Assembly: GCF_014805625.2 (NCBI RefSeq)
Contig: NW_024003747.1
Span: 409,409-473,408, forward strand
Origin: Glossina fuscipes
Lineage: Eukaryota; Arthropoda; Insecta; Diptera; Glossinidae
DNA length: 64,000 nucleotides
Direction: 5' to 3'
The number at the start of each line of letters is the position of its first letter. Position 1 is the first letter of the stretch. The translations under genes and the position numbers were made by a program. Positions 33,731 to 44,121 of the stretch are shown here, in pieces. A model generated the notes under the pieces. The model did no database searches, was not told the DNA's origin, and saw nothing but the letters and a program-made list of their open reading frames with translations.

Positions 33731-34579
33731 CATTGCGAATTTATTTCCAAATTATTTACAATTGGCTGGAGAAAATACTAATGTCTATTGAAATAAATGT
33801 GAACAAGATTAGAAATCAATTGGCATTAAAATTTCTTCGGCAATGATGGCCATATGAATCGATTAATCGATAGCGAAAGGTATAGACAAAAATGTGAAAA
33901 ATATCGGCGTTTTTTGGAGCTTGTTTCGGTTGCTTTCTTATTGCGAAAGTACACATTAACCGATCACACCCATTTTTTAGCTTTACATTCTTAATCGAAC
34001 AAGGCATGCGAAATTTCAGCTTCACATGTTCTTTTTCGTGAGAAAAACTCGTAGATAATAACTGATTATGGGTATTTAAAAATTTTTCGTACAAATAATA
34101 ATCATCAAAAAATATTGAAACTCTACATGCTTTATAAACATTTTTGTTAACTTCAAGGGTCAAAAACCCACGCGGCGACTCTAGTGTTTAAAAATATATT
34201 CAACTTATATTGCCTTCGCATGTATTCGCTGCATATTGAGTAATATTTGTAGAAATTCTAGTTTTTGAAATTTTCTAGTAAGTGAAAAATTGCGAACTGG
34301 AGAGATACGATCAGAAAAGTCAAGAAAGAAACGTTATTTTTAGAGTGCTGCACGTCATCACATGGTTTTTAAAAAAAGTGAAAAAAATTTTATATATTCT
34401 AAGACTTGTATTTTCACACTGTCAAATCCAAATCCTATTATATTTTCTTACTTTTTTTAAACAAATTTCTTTGTCTTCTACATTTTTTATTATTCAAAAT
34501 GCGGATGGCCTATATCCATTTTTGCCAATAATTGAGATAAAAAGTTTAAATTAGGCATGTACATTTTTAAATAGAGTTA
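33731..34579. other. AT-rich stretch, no gene seen
   Basis: Only short frames of biased composition, such as a 115-codon minus frame at 33816-34163 rich in Phe, Lys and Tyr. No homology recognised. Confidence 0.45.
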
Positions 34580-34639
34580 GAAGCTTAAAAGCTTAAAAGC
34601 TTAAAGCTTAAAAGCTTTAAAAGTGGCTAAGAAGCCACT
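34580..34639. repeat. short AAGCTTAA tandem repeat followed by a perfect hairpin
   Basis: AAGCTT recurs at 9-10 base steps five times in 34580-34620 (AAGCTTAAA units). It is followed immediately by the perfect hairpin AGTGGCT-AAGA-AGCCACT at 34622-34639. A tail-like repeat abutting a hairpin could be the edge of an unrecognised element, but nothing else supports that. Confidence 0.7.
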
Positions 34640-35639
34640 CCCAACAAATCGAAACTGTGGGTATTATTTGTATTAACAATTTACGATTCGTTGACGACAG
34701 CTGCGTGAAATATTTGTCAGAGCCACCTAAGAACTCGTTTCAAAATTCGTCGCGTTTAACTGACACAACAAAACAAGTTTAATTAAGAGTAGATGCCGTA
34801 AGTAAATATCTTGCGATTGGCTTACGCATTGTGACATCCTCTTTCGTTGAGTAAATTAAATGTTCAGGCAAAGATAGAATACTTTTGAATGAAATCGCAG
34901 TTCTAAAGCGATGTATAAAAAATTTAGTACGCAAGAACGCCGCGCAAGTCGAATTGAATTCGTAGCGTATCAATGTGCGATTTCGTACCGAATTTATAAA
35001 GAAAAAAACTGTTAGCAAATAGTTTTTGCGTTAAAAAAAGGGAGAATGCCCAAAACCCGGTTATTATAGACTCAAAGACGCGCGGCGCAATTTCAAAATC
35101 CGTAGGGGAAAATTACACACATTACGCACATATAAATATATATCCATACATACTATGAAACTAATAACAGCAACAAGTGAGACACACACCGACCACAAAC
35201 AGATTCAGAAAGATAGAAAGAAAGGACAAGTAACGAATTCAATGCTAAAAAACCTGACAATATTCAGAAATATTGAGAAAAAGGTAGAGAAAAGAGCTAC
35301 CTTCCAAACAACTAGATTGACAAGGAGAACGTCAGAGAAGACCAGCTAGAGATCGAACTGTCCGCATCCCTCCTCCGGTACACTAGCCAGGACGCAGAAA
35401 TAAGTGAACTTAGTTTACTGGAAAGCTGATCTCCAGGCAGAAAGTGCTTGGAAAGTTAGCTAAAAGGAGAAGCCGCCATGCTCCTAAACTAAATATAATC
35501 TTCTTTCCGCTTTCACAACTTATACTGGGGTATATAGTGGCGGTTTGATGTGTGATGCCATCCCCCGTTCCAAATCTCACAGCGGTGGTAGCCTCCGCGT
35601 ACTTACCGGGTGAAACATAGGTTGCGTGGGTAGTCAATT
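34640..35639. other. no clear gene; right part may be leader of the second CR1-type element
   Basis: AT-rich up to about 35350, then a more balanced composition to 35640. The balanced part directly precedes the ORF1 remnant and may be its 5' untranslated region, but no motif settles this. Confidence 0.4.
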
Positions 35640-36735
35640 TCACTGTACTATTAATAAGTCGAAAGATCTTCTTTGGAAACGTCCAAAATGTAGGCCGAGT
35701 GATTTCGATTTTTATAAGTTATTGAAACGAACCTAGCGCAGGGTTGTGGAACTTTCTAACGATGTAAACATTTTGTCCCAAAACCTGTCAAAGTATCAAG
35801 AGTTCTTTGATGGCAATACCTTTTATTTTTATTTCTTCAACCAAAAAAAATACTGTTGATGAGAACTATAGCATAACGGGCTTTGTGTTTGCAGTTATCC
35901 TCCCAGCTGCTAGATTTGAATTCGCCTGTCTCGTCTGCCTCGTCGAGCAGAGAACTTATAAAAAGTAATGAAAATCGTGACTATTTGGGTCAAAAGATTT
36001 TAAATACTATTGTTACTGAAGCTGGCCATTTTTCAGATATTGAAGATAACTTGTTAAAAATTTGCAAAAAGTCTGAACATGTTCCAAAAGCTCCTATTTA
36101 GCAAAAGGGTGCTAGTTCTGACGCAGTAGTACCGAAGTTCCTGACGGAATTTGTGACATGCAATCTGTGAATGATCCAGTGGTCATTTCAGTAAAGAAGG
36201 TAGTACTTCTGTTACGTTTTACTGTCAGCACCACTGTTGATATATTGAGTAAACGTATGAGCGCTGAGATACCCGAGGATGGCGTAACAAAAATAACCAT
36301 TTTAAAATCAACGTTACTCAACGAAGGAATAAAGCTTCGTTGAAAATGTCACTACCTACCGAGTTGTATTCTGAAATATTAAGTGTGAAATTCCTGAAAG
36401 AACATTAATCAAGTGGTTGGGAAAAAGTGGTTGCGTGTAAGCCCGATTTTGTTTGACACATTAATTCTCCTTTTACAAAATGTCCACGGTTTAAGAAACG
36501 TCAGGTATTGTTTACCTTGCAATTATTATATTAAGGAAGGGTGGTTAAATCCGAGTATTAATGACATGGAAATCCTTTCTAAGTATTGGGAAAGAACAGT
36601 GTAAACAAAGCCGGAAAATTATTGATAGCAGTTAATAATTCTCTGACAGCATCAAAGAGTGTGTTCTCCTGTCGACGGATGTTGAATTTATTTACCTTCA
36701 AATTATGCCTAATAAATGATTTCTACTATCAAGTG
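35640..36735 (+). pseudogene. CR1-type element family B, ORF1 and start of ORF2
   Basis: Frames read KCRPSDFDFYKLLKRT and VELSNDVNILSQNLSKYQEF at 35685-35805, the segment after the PHD-like finger of CR1-type ORF1 proteins. Next come SSRELIKSNENRDYLGQKIL and VSTTVDILSKRMSAEIPEDG (36200-36290). ORF2 begins near 36470 with LLLQNVHGLR, then EGWLNPSINDMEILSKY and, frameshifted, LIAVNNSLTASK near 36630: the N-terminal endonuclease. The wording differs from copies A-D, so it is a second family. Many stops. The matching RT part resumes at 38220, beyond the mariner at 36942-38208. Confidence 0.72.
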
Positions 36736-36941
36736 CTAGGAAGTAAGATGTGAGTTCCATTCCTTAAAAGCAAGACTTTCTTGATTATACAAGAAGAAAA
36801 GAAAGAAACTATAAACGGAAAAAGTTATGCAATACAAAAATATTGAATCTTCGAACACGAAAGAGATGTTCTTTTGTTGATTACTCTCAAAAACCCTATT
36901 CTGCTTTGTCCATGATAATTGATAACTTGCCTTACAAAATA

Positions 36942-36972
36942 TTAGTTTGGGGAAAAAGAAATCCATTATTTT
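36942..36972 (+). repeat. mariner copy 2, left inverted terminal repeat
   Basis: It starts TTAGTTTGGGGAAAAAGAAA and continues ATCCATTATTT. The reverse complement of 38178-38207 matches it over about 29 bases without mismatch after the first few bases. It is the transposase binding site. Confidence 0.9.
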
Positions 36973-37126
36973 TTCGGTAGATGGCTGCACTGATAGATTT
37001 CTCGTAAAGTATCGATCAAACAATTTCCGATACTGTACATTTACATACTGTACATTTCGCAGTAAAAAAAATTCTTTTGCTGTTTTTTGTTTGGTGCATT
37101 CAGTTGTGAGTTACAGCGTGTTAAAA

Positions 37127-38155
37127 ATGGAAGTGAACAAAGAGAAAATTCGGTACATTTTACAGTTTTTCTTTGACAAAGGCGAAAATGCAAGCCAGGC
37201 GGCTAAAATTGTGAACGGTGTTTTTGGTTCCGATACTGTAACAGCCAATTATGTGCAATTTTGGTTTCGTAGATTCCGTTCAGGAATTTTTGATGTTAAA
37301 GATGCACCTCGCACAGGTAGGCCGGTCGTCGAAAATGTCGATAAAATCGGAGAAATGATCGAAGTTGACCGGCATGTTAGCAGTCGTAACATCGCCCAGG
37401 AGCTAAAAATCAACCATAAAACAGTTTTAAACCATTTACACAAAGCTGGATTCAAAAAGAAGCTCGATGTTTGGGTGCCACACCAATTAACAGAAAAAAA
37501 CATGATGGATCGAATTTCCATCTGCGTAGCCTTGGCCAAAGGAAATGAGAAAGACCCATTTCTTAAACGGATGGTGACTGGAGATGAGAAATGGATCACA
37601 TACGATAACCCTGTGCGAAAACGATCGCGGTCAAAGAGCGGTGAAGCACCTCAAACGGCCAGGAAGGTTTTGCTATGCATTTGGTGGGACTGGAAGCGGA
37701 TTATTTATTATGAGTTGCTTCCATATGGCCAAACGCTAGATTCTGATCTCTACTGTCAACAACTGGGCCGTTTGATGATAGCGATTGACCAGAAACGGCC
37801 AGAATTGGCCAACAGGAGAGTTGTCGTGTTCCACCAGGACAACGCTAGGCCACACACATCTACAGTGACTCGCCAGAAACTTCGGGAGCTTGGTTGGGAC
37901 GTTTTAATGCATCCGCCATACAGTCCGGACTTGGCACCAAGCGATTATCATCTTTTTCTTGCATTGCAAAATTTCTTTAATGATAAAAAATTGGAATCTA
38001 GGGAGGATTGTGAAAATCGACTACTAGAGTTTTTTGCAAATAGAGACCAGGACTTCTATGAGAGAGGCATTTTGAAGTTACCTTTAAAATGGCAACAAAT
38101 CATACAACAAAACGGTGCATATTTGACCCAAATCGGACAATCCGAAGCATGTTAA
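37127..38155 (+). CDS. mariner transposase, open 342-residue frame
   Basis: It cuts and pastes the element at TA sites. I chose the ATG at 37127 (MEVNKEKIRYILQ), as in related transposases; the frame is also open for 60 codons upstream, through the terminal repeat. Two helix-turn-helix regions (residues about 5-55 and 75-115), the linker WVPHQL, then catalytic Asp in TGDEKW, HQDNARPH and APSDYHLF with exactly 34 residues between the second and third: D,D34D complete. The group is mellifera/cecropia. Relatives read GEAPQT, about seven residues including a KP pair, then ARKVLL; here GEAPQT joins ARKVLL directly, which suggests a 21-base in-frame deletion and fits 342 rather than about 349 residues. 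Activity is therefore uncertain. Confidence 0.93.
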   Translation: MEVNKEKIRYILQFFFDKGENASQAAKIVNGVFGSDTVTANYVQFWFRRFRSGIFDVKDAPRTGRPVVENVDKIGEMIEVDRHVSSRNIAQELKINHKTVLNHLHKAGFKKKLDVWVPHQLTEKNMMDRISICVALAKGNEKDPFLKRMVTGDEKWITYDNPVRKRSRSKSGEAPQTARKVLLCIWWDWKRIIYYELLPYGQTLDSDLYCQQLGRLMIAIDQKRPELANRRVVVFHQDNARPHTSTVTRQKLRELGWDVLMHPPYSPDLAPSDYHLFLALQNFFNDKKLESREDCENRLLEFFANRDQDFYERGILKLPLKWQQIIQQNGAYLTQIGQSEAC

Positions 38156-38177
38156 ATAAAGTCCTGAAGTTCATATA

Positions 38178-38208
38178 AAAATAATGGATTTCTTTTTCCC
38201 CAAACTAT
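38178..38208 (-). repeat. mariner copy 2, right inverted terminal repeat
   Basis: It reads AATAATGGATTTCTTTTTCC then CCAAACTAT on the + strand, the complement of the left end. Copy 1 at the window start ends CCAAACTAA, so the final base here is probably mutated. Confidence 0.88.
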
Positions 38209-38219
38209 GTATATTTCAC

Positions 38220-38665
38220 AATTATTTAATAAATTATTATTTTAATATATACCACATATTGCAAATAATTGTTGTTCCACAAATTTGGAGAAATAGCTTT
38301 ATCATGCCTTTTTCTAAAAATGGTCCCAGAAACTCTTTTGTTTATTATTGGCGCATTGCAAATTTAAGTGTACTACTTAACTTATTAGAAACTCTAATGT
38401 CAAAAAAATTATATCGGCAATAAGCCCGATTACTTCGCCATTCGTTTTTGAAGGGAAAATCCGGGTTTACTAACCTTTTAGAGTTAAGTTGTACCTATAT
38501 CAAACCGACTCGGAGCATGATCGAACCGATATGATTTATACTGATGTTTTAAAAGCGCTTAACAGAGTTCCTCACAATCTCCTGAGTTATAAATCAAACT
38601 GTTTTGGCTTTTCAAGAAATATTGTTTCTTTGTTCTGCAACGTCACCGTATGAACGTAGACGTTT
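38220..38665 (+). pseudogene. CR1-type element family B, RT remnant
   Basis: The frame contains IWRNSFIMPFSKNGPRNSF, then ANLSVLLNLLETLMSKKLY (38230-38420). In shifted frames it continues with FLKGKSGFTNLLELSC, DMIYTD-like text and FSRNIVSLFCN-like text to about 38645. These are the RT motifs 'W..S...P..K.G....NYRGIA.LSVLPKL' and 'HGFRKGRS..TNLLEF' of CR1/Jockey elements. Several stops are present. It follows the mariner immediately and is probably the other half of the element at 35640-36735. The middle of ORF2 is missing, so the host element was already deleted, or lost that part around the insertion. Confidence 0.72.
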
Positions 38666-39179
38666 GGCGGACGATGATAGGAGGCCAAGAACTTCGCTAA
38701 AAATATCTTTAAAGCAATCGTAGCACATATTTTTCGTGCGGGGTCAGTAAAAGAGTTGACGACACCCGTAATCCAAAGAATCGATAAGGAGGCCAACCAA
38801 ACTACCATTTTGTAAGCCCTTTTATTGGCGGAATGAAGATTCAGCTATGTTACGATCGGCCTGTAAACCAGCAGGTACGTTTTGTTAAAGATCGAGAAAT
38901 AGCGCGGAGTAGTTGACTCGGCAACTACAATACGAGAACAAGTGACGAGAGCTGAAATAAACAATCACAAGCAAGCATAGCAACTTCAATAGGCTCATCA
39001 ATTAAATAGAAGAGTTAGGGTAGAGTTTAGCCGACAAAATAGTTAGCACCAGATTAAAACATTCCTCAGCACCTACAAGCCCTACAGTTGTAAGATTTGT
39101 TGAGGAAACGCTATTCCGTAGACCATCGCTCGATAACACTGGAAAGGAGACTTCACTTACAGGTATAAGCTTGACATCA
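38666..39179. other. no gene resolved between two RT remnants
   Basis: Moderate GC content and short broken frames suggest decayed element DNA, probably the upstream part of the R1-like piece that follows, but no motif is readable. Confidence 0.35.
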
Positions 39180-39545
39180 AAAAAAGAAATTATATCGATA
39201 ATCAGAAACTAAATAAAGTGCCAGAACCAGACGACACTCTGAATTGTGCTATTTAATCAACTGACTACCAAATGGAAGTGCTCGCTAAACTTTATTACCA
39301 AGGGTATGGAAACGTCCACAACTAATTTTGATATCTAAACCAAGTAAATCCTGAAATGAATCGATGAACCGTTCGATCTGCCTCTTGAATACGGCAGGAA
39401 AAATTTTAGAACGGCTACCGGTGCCTATAAACCAGCCGAGACGTCGATCTGACCTGCAATTTGGTTTCCACCGTAGATTCTATCGAAGATGTGCTTCGAC
39501 GGCAAGTGCGGTAATAGAAGGTATTCAGCGGTAAGGTGATACGAA
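39180..39545 (+). pseudogene. R1/LOA-like non-LTR retrotransposon RT scrap
   Basis: Frames read LNKVPEPDDTLNCAI (about 39215-39255), then RSICLLNTAGKILERLPVP (39370-39425) and RRRSDLQFGFHRRF (39440-39485). This matches the RT blocks 'K.PGPD.I.N.A', 'YRPICLLNTAGKILERL' and 'LS..QFGFR.GRST' of R1/LOA-type elements. At least three frameshifts separate them. No endonuclease and no YADD box are visible. It is a different lineage from the CR1-type fragments beside it. Confidence 0.7.
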
Positions 39546-41966
39546 GGTATTTTGCTGAATAGTTATTCTAAATGGGTTATATATGTTTAAATTGATTAAA
39601 TTTTATGGTAAGGAAACTTTTGGAAGCACGTTTGGAACCGTTGAAGTTTATCATGCTTAGTAAAGCCGACACGTCAATAAAACTATTTATTAACTTCACT
39701 AGGAAGAGAAAACCTGGCATGTATCTTTGTTTCTCTAGAGAAGGTGTTTGACGGAAAATATTCATAAATACGTATCAAAATACAAACTAAGGCGTACATG
39801 GGAAAATATTCACGCCAACCGTGCATGCAAACTCTTTTGCGAATATTTCCAACAGTAGTAATTTATTAACTAAAATTCGAAAAATCTTTAGTTTCCCTTC
39901 AAATTTTAAATTTGCAAATTCTTGTTAATTGAGCAAGCGCGGTTTTTAAGAAAATCTTCTAAGCCGATTCAAAAATCCGTTTACAAAGTTCTAACTAGTG
40001 TAGTCATATGTTAACATCAGTGATTCCAGTGTTGGAGAAAAAAATGTGCCGCTTTTAGAAAAAGTCCGCTAAGTAAGCTTTTCATGTTTAATTGCTCTCA
40101 TGATTAGATGTACAGCTTTACTCTCGGCGTTTTTTTTCGATTTACTGTAAAAATTGGCGATACATTTACTCTTTAAAATGTGATCCATCACTGGCCACTT
40201 TCTCCCATCTTCCGGGTAGCGTACGGATCCCATCTCGAAAAATCTATTTATCTCTTAAGGCGACCTGATTTTTGCTTTCTTCATAAGAAAGAAACAGCAT
40301 TAGGTCGTGTTGAAAAATGCTCAAATTTATTGTGTGTTCCGTATATCTGCATTGTCATACACCGTTAAACCCATTTATTACAAGACGTCTCAAAGAAAGC
40401 TGCACATCTATTATAGAGAATATTTATTTTTTTTTTTTTTATATTGAAGACGCATTATCGTCAATTTTTAACAATTTCATTAATATGCTCTTAAAGACTT
40501 AACCAAGCAGCTTTAAGCCCTACAAAAATAGAACCATAACGAATTCCTACTCAATAAAAAATTTGGATAATATCTGCAAAAATTCACTGCTGAAATACTA
40601 TTATTAATACTAGTATTATTTTATGTACATATGATATGTACATTTTTCTTAAAGTAAATATCGATTCAGATGTAACCGTTTTTTTAAACTTTTAAAATTA
40701 CGATAATGATTTGTATGCAACATCAAATTTGTGAAACTCGTTTTTGGCAAATTAAATTAGAGTTTTTATTTTTCAAGTTGGTATTACGGTACGTAATTTA
40801 AAAAAAAATTGATCGTTCATTCATTTCGATTATACGTAGCTGAACTAAAACATAACTACCAGCAAATTAATCTTAAAGACAAAACGAGAACAGAATAATT
40901 TAAATAAACACAGCAGTAAGCTTGAACTTCAAATTTACATTACTGTACCGCACAGTACCATTTAGATCGAATCGCAGCTAAATTGATTTGTATAAATAAT
41001 TAACATTGTATCGGTATTCAAACGTCTTATAGTGATTCCTGTTATATCGAAAAGACATTGCAATTGCTTACAACGGACATTGTTGCCGCTGTTGTTAGTG
41101 TTCGTTGCTTTAGTGCTGCTTTTGATAAGGATATTTTGGAACGGCCTATCGATTATTTATTGCAATCAGTAACGTTTTGTGGCGATAAAAAAAGTTTAGG
41201 TAATAGAGCAGACGAAGAGGACGTTGATTTGATGGTAACCGAAAAAGAGCTTAATATATCAAATTGACACAGATCAGAATTCTCCACTTTGCTGTTATTG
41301 TCAGTAATATTCACTGGAGAATACAGAAAATGGGAATAGTGTGAAGTGAAACATCTGCATTGTAACCAGTTTTTAAAACGTTACTAGCCCTAGTAATTTT
41401 AGTGAATCTTGAATAATTCGATAATTGTTGATGTCATTGGTGATATAAACGACGGTAGTGTCAATAATATTCGGGGAAGTGAAATTTTCAAAATTTGGAT
41501 TAATTCGAATTGATTTAGTCTTGACTTTCTTAGCTCTTGAGTACCCTCTGCGGTGCTGTGTAAATGTAAAACGTTTGGCGTTTGGTGAACCGCTGATAGC
41601 TTGTTACGGCCAATAAGTGAATAATGGTAACAGTGCATATATGTAAGGTAATATGTAGCGATATCATGCATATTTATGATAATAGTGAATGTAATCATAA
41701 TAAAGAAAAAATGATGTTACATGATCAGTAATTAAAAGAAAAAATTTAATAAATGTGAACAGGAATAGGTTAAGAGATAATAAGAGAGGATGTTTATGGT
41801 CAGAATAAAAATAGAAATAAGATATTAGTGAAAAACCCACAATTAAATTAAGCAAATTTCCGAGAATCGATAGAACCATGAATAAGAATTACTATATAAT
41901 TAGTTTCATGGATAATGTATGAAAAAAATACCTTTCAAGAATCATTTCAGACTTCTGAAATTATAT
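39546..41966. other. AT-rich stretch downstream of lqf, no gene seen
   Basis: Only short frames. A poly-T run of 17 lies at 40425-40441. The right end should contain the 3' untranslated region of lqf, read on the minus strand, and any further downstream lqf exon, but I could not identify a poly(A) signal or a further exon with confidence. Confidence 0.45.
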
Positions 41967-44121
41967 CTAGAAATTATTCACCTGTGTTGTTTCTAAATTT
42001 GAATTAACGATAGGTGCCCACGGATCTTGGCTCATGTTTACAGCAAAAGGTTGTTGTTTTAGTTGATTTATGGATGGTCCCTACAACCAACAAGCTATCA
42101 TGAATTTGTGCACAGTGTCTAAAATTTTTTTTTACTTACGGAAGGTTGTTGTTGTTGGAAAAGGTTTGATTTTGATGGAATAATAGTATCACTGAATGGA
42201 TTGTAGGCTGATGTATTTCCAGCCGGTTGCGGCGCAGCAGGTTTAATTAGATTATCTAAATTGACTAAAGCTGAATTCTCACCCAAAAATGCCTGAGGAG
42301 TTTTTAGAGGTTTCCTTGTATTTGCTTCTAGTCCAGATGTACTTATTGATGGGACATTTGCGGACGGCAAAAAGTCCAATTTATCTATTAGAGGGACTAT
42401 ATTTTATAAGCGTTTGTAAATTTAGTTTCAATTACAAAAATCCCGTTCCCTCACCATTATTATTAGTCGCGTTATTAGTAGGTTTTTCAACTGATAATAA
42501 ATTTGCAGTCTTATTACGATTTGTTATAATGTCGAATTCGTCCAAGTCAGGTGATGGTTTCTGCAAAGGGAGCATAATTATTTTAAAAAGCTTAAATTGG
42601 TTTTCATTTAATTGTACCTTAATTGGAGTATTATCATTATGCCCCCAAGAATCTGCAAGAGCTAGAGAACTAGCTAATGCAGGTTTGGGTGTCCAAGGAT
42701 CATCTAAAGATAAACTTTTTATTGTGGCAGCAGGGCTCGCTGTTGCTTTTGTAGTCCCTGACGTTAACCAAGGATCCATTAAGACACTTTGGTTTACAGT
42801 TACGGCTATTGGAGATCGAGCAGTACATTTTGCTAACCACGGATCTGAATTGTCCGCAGCAGGGATGGGTTGTTGAGTATTGTCGTCAAGCCCATTGGAT
42901 TGCAACCAGCCTTCCGCTGAAGAGCCTGAAGTAACAGACGGTGATTGTGTACGTATACCCCAAGTATGAGAAACCCCATTGGTAGCTGCTATGGTCACTG
43001 CTATTCCATCTAATGCACCTATCTCAGTGTTAGTTACAGATATGTTACGTGACGATCCGGATGGTAACCATGGGTCAATAGGAGGTGAGACGGTGCTGGT
43101 CCAGGGATCGGAGAGTTGACTTGCAATTCCTGTTGGCCAAAGATCAATATTCGTTACGTTACTTCCGGTCGGCCCAAGAGATGAGTTCGAAAGACTCGTT
43201 GCGCCCAAAGAAATATCCAACAAGTCTAACAAATGACTTTGCGGTTCTTCTTTTTGTTGCTTCTGCTGCCTAAAAGAAAGGAAAAAAACAAGTGCAAATG
43301 CTTTACACCTGCAAACTGAGTCCTTACTTGAAATCCTGTTCACTTTGGCTTAAAGCCAACTGCAAACGCACATCATCACTGCGACGTTTAGCTTCTTCTT
43401 GTTCAGCTTCTTCGCGAGACATAGCCATAGCTAGTTGGAGCTGTAGCTCTTCTTCACCAGCAGTTTGTGGCCGCACTAGTTCAAGATCTGATACTGATTT
43501 ATTAGGCTCATCTTGCCAGCCGGGTGGCATATCTCTGTGCGTGGGACCGTCTATGTAGCCATCGCTTCCAAAGCCACTGGGATGTTGAGCGAAACGTTCT
43601 TTAGCTTTCAGTGCTTTAATACGTTCATTTTTTAGACGCTCGTCATCCTTTAGCAAAATAACCAGTTGTTTAGCTTTCTCACGTACGTGAGTTCCCTGAT
43701 CCTTCCCCTCCTCAAAGTGTACGAATTCGCGGAGAGTTTGTATTGCAAATATATTCTCCTTGCATTGCACTGCCACCTTTTCAGTCCCGGTCTTTATCAA
43801 GTATTCCAAGAGAATCAAAGCTTTATAAACATGGCGCCAGTTTTTGCCATGATCATTCAAACGTTTCCATATCATTTGCATAATTTCGGAAAAAGCCACA
43901 ACGTTGTAGGTCAGATCAGCGATTTCTGCCATTATGGTGGCTGATGGACCCCATGGATCATTAGAAGTCGCTTCGCGTACTTTGACCTGATTTCAAATAC
44001 GAATTATGTATGACAAGAGAATTAAAAATGATAGGTCATGCCATATAATTACCTGAGCATCAGAATAATTGTGAGCCAAGTTTTTTATATTGCGGCGTAA
44101 TCCTGCTACATTAACTTGCAT
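41967..44121 (-). CDS. lqf: Liquid facets / epsin, clathrin adaptor, six coding exons
   Basis: Endocytic adaptor linking PIP2 membranes, ubiquitinated cargo, clathrin and AP-2; in Drosophila needed for Notch ligand endocytosis. Coding exons (minus strand): 44121-44053, 43986-43328, 43269-42618, 42560-42455, 42396-42140 and 42080-41967. Introns of 66, 58, 57, 58 and 59 bases all have GT-AG ends and keep phase, giving 618 residues. The start MQVNVAGLRRNIKNLAHNY is the canonical one. ENTH domain at about 1-150; ubiquitin-interacting motifs at about 201-219 (EEELQLQLAMAMSREEAEQE) and 227-242; clathrin box LLDLLD at 256-261; six DPW motifs, five in exon 3 and QDPWAP at 599-604; one NPF at 561-563. 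The end is less sure: reading through the GTGAAT after LETTQ gives VNNF and TAG at 41969-41967, whereas epsins usually end near NPFL, so that GT may be a donor to a further exon. Confidence 0.95.
42561..42617 (-). other. 57-base lqf intron that is stop-free and in frame
   Basis: On the minus strand the intron runs from GTACAATT to CCCTTTGCAG, between exon 3 (ending NDNTPIK) and exon 4 (starting KPSPDLDEFD). It is exactly 19 codons with no stop, so retention would insert VQLNENQFKLFKIIMLPLQ without shifting the frame. The polypyrimidine tract is weak, but the acceptor is good. The neighbouring introns of similar size and the Phe/Ile/Leu-rich insert within a polar, disordered region argue that it is a real intron. 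Confidence 0.75.

Larger units (their letters stand above)
36942..38208 (+). mobile_element. mariner element copy 2, near full length
   Basis: The inverted terminal repeats of about 30 bp are nearly perfect. The left end starts TTAGTTTGGGGAAAAAGAAA at 36942; the right end is the complement of AGTTTGGGGAAAAAGAAATC, finishing at about 38208. TA precedes the left end (36940-36941). At the right end the last base is changed and GTA follows, so the TA duplication is damaged or the end has mutated. The total of about 1.27 kb is normal for mariner. It lies between the two halves of the family B CR1-type element, which makes it a younger insertion. Confidence 0.93.

Noticed and set aside
33816..34163. 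115-codon minus-strand frame
   Set aside because: Low-complexity composition, no family, just after the I element's tail.
42289..42876. 195-codon plus-strand frame opposite lqf
   Set aside because: It is the antisense of verified lqf exons and crosses their splice sites; there is no independent support.
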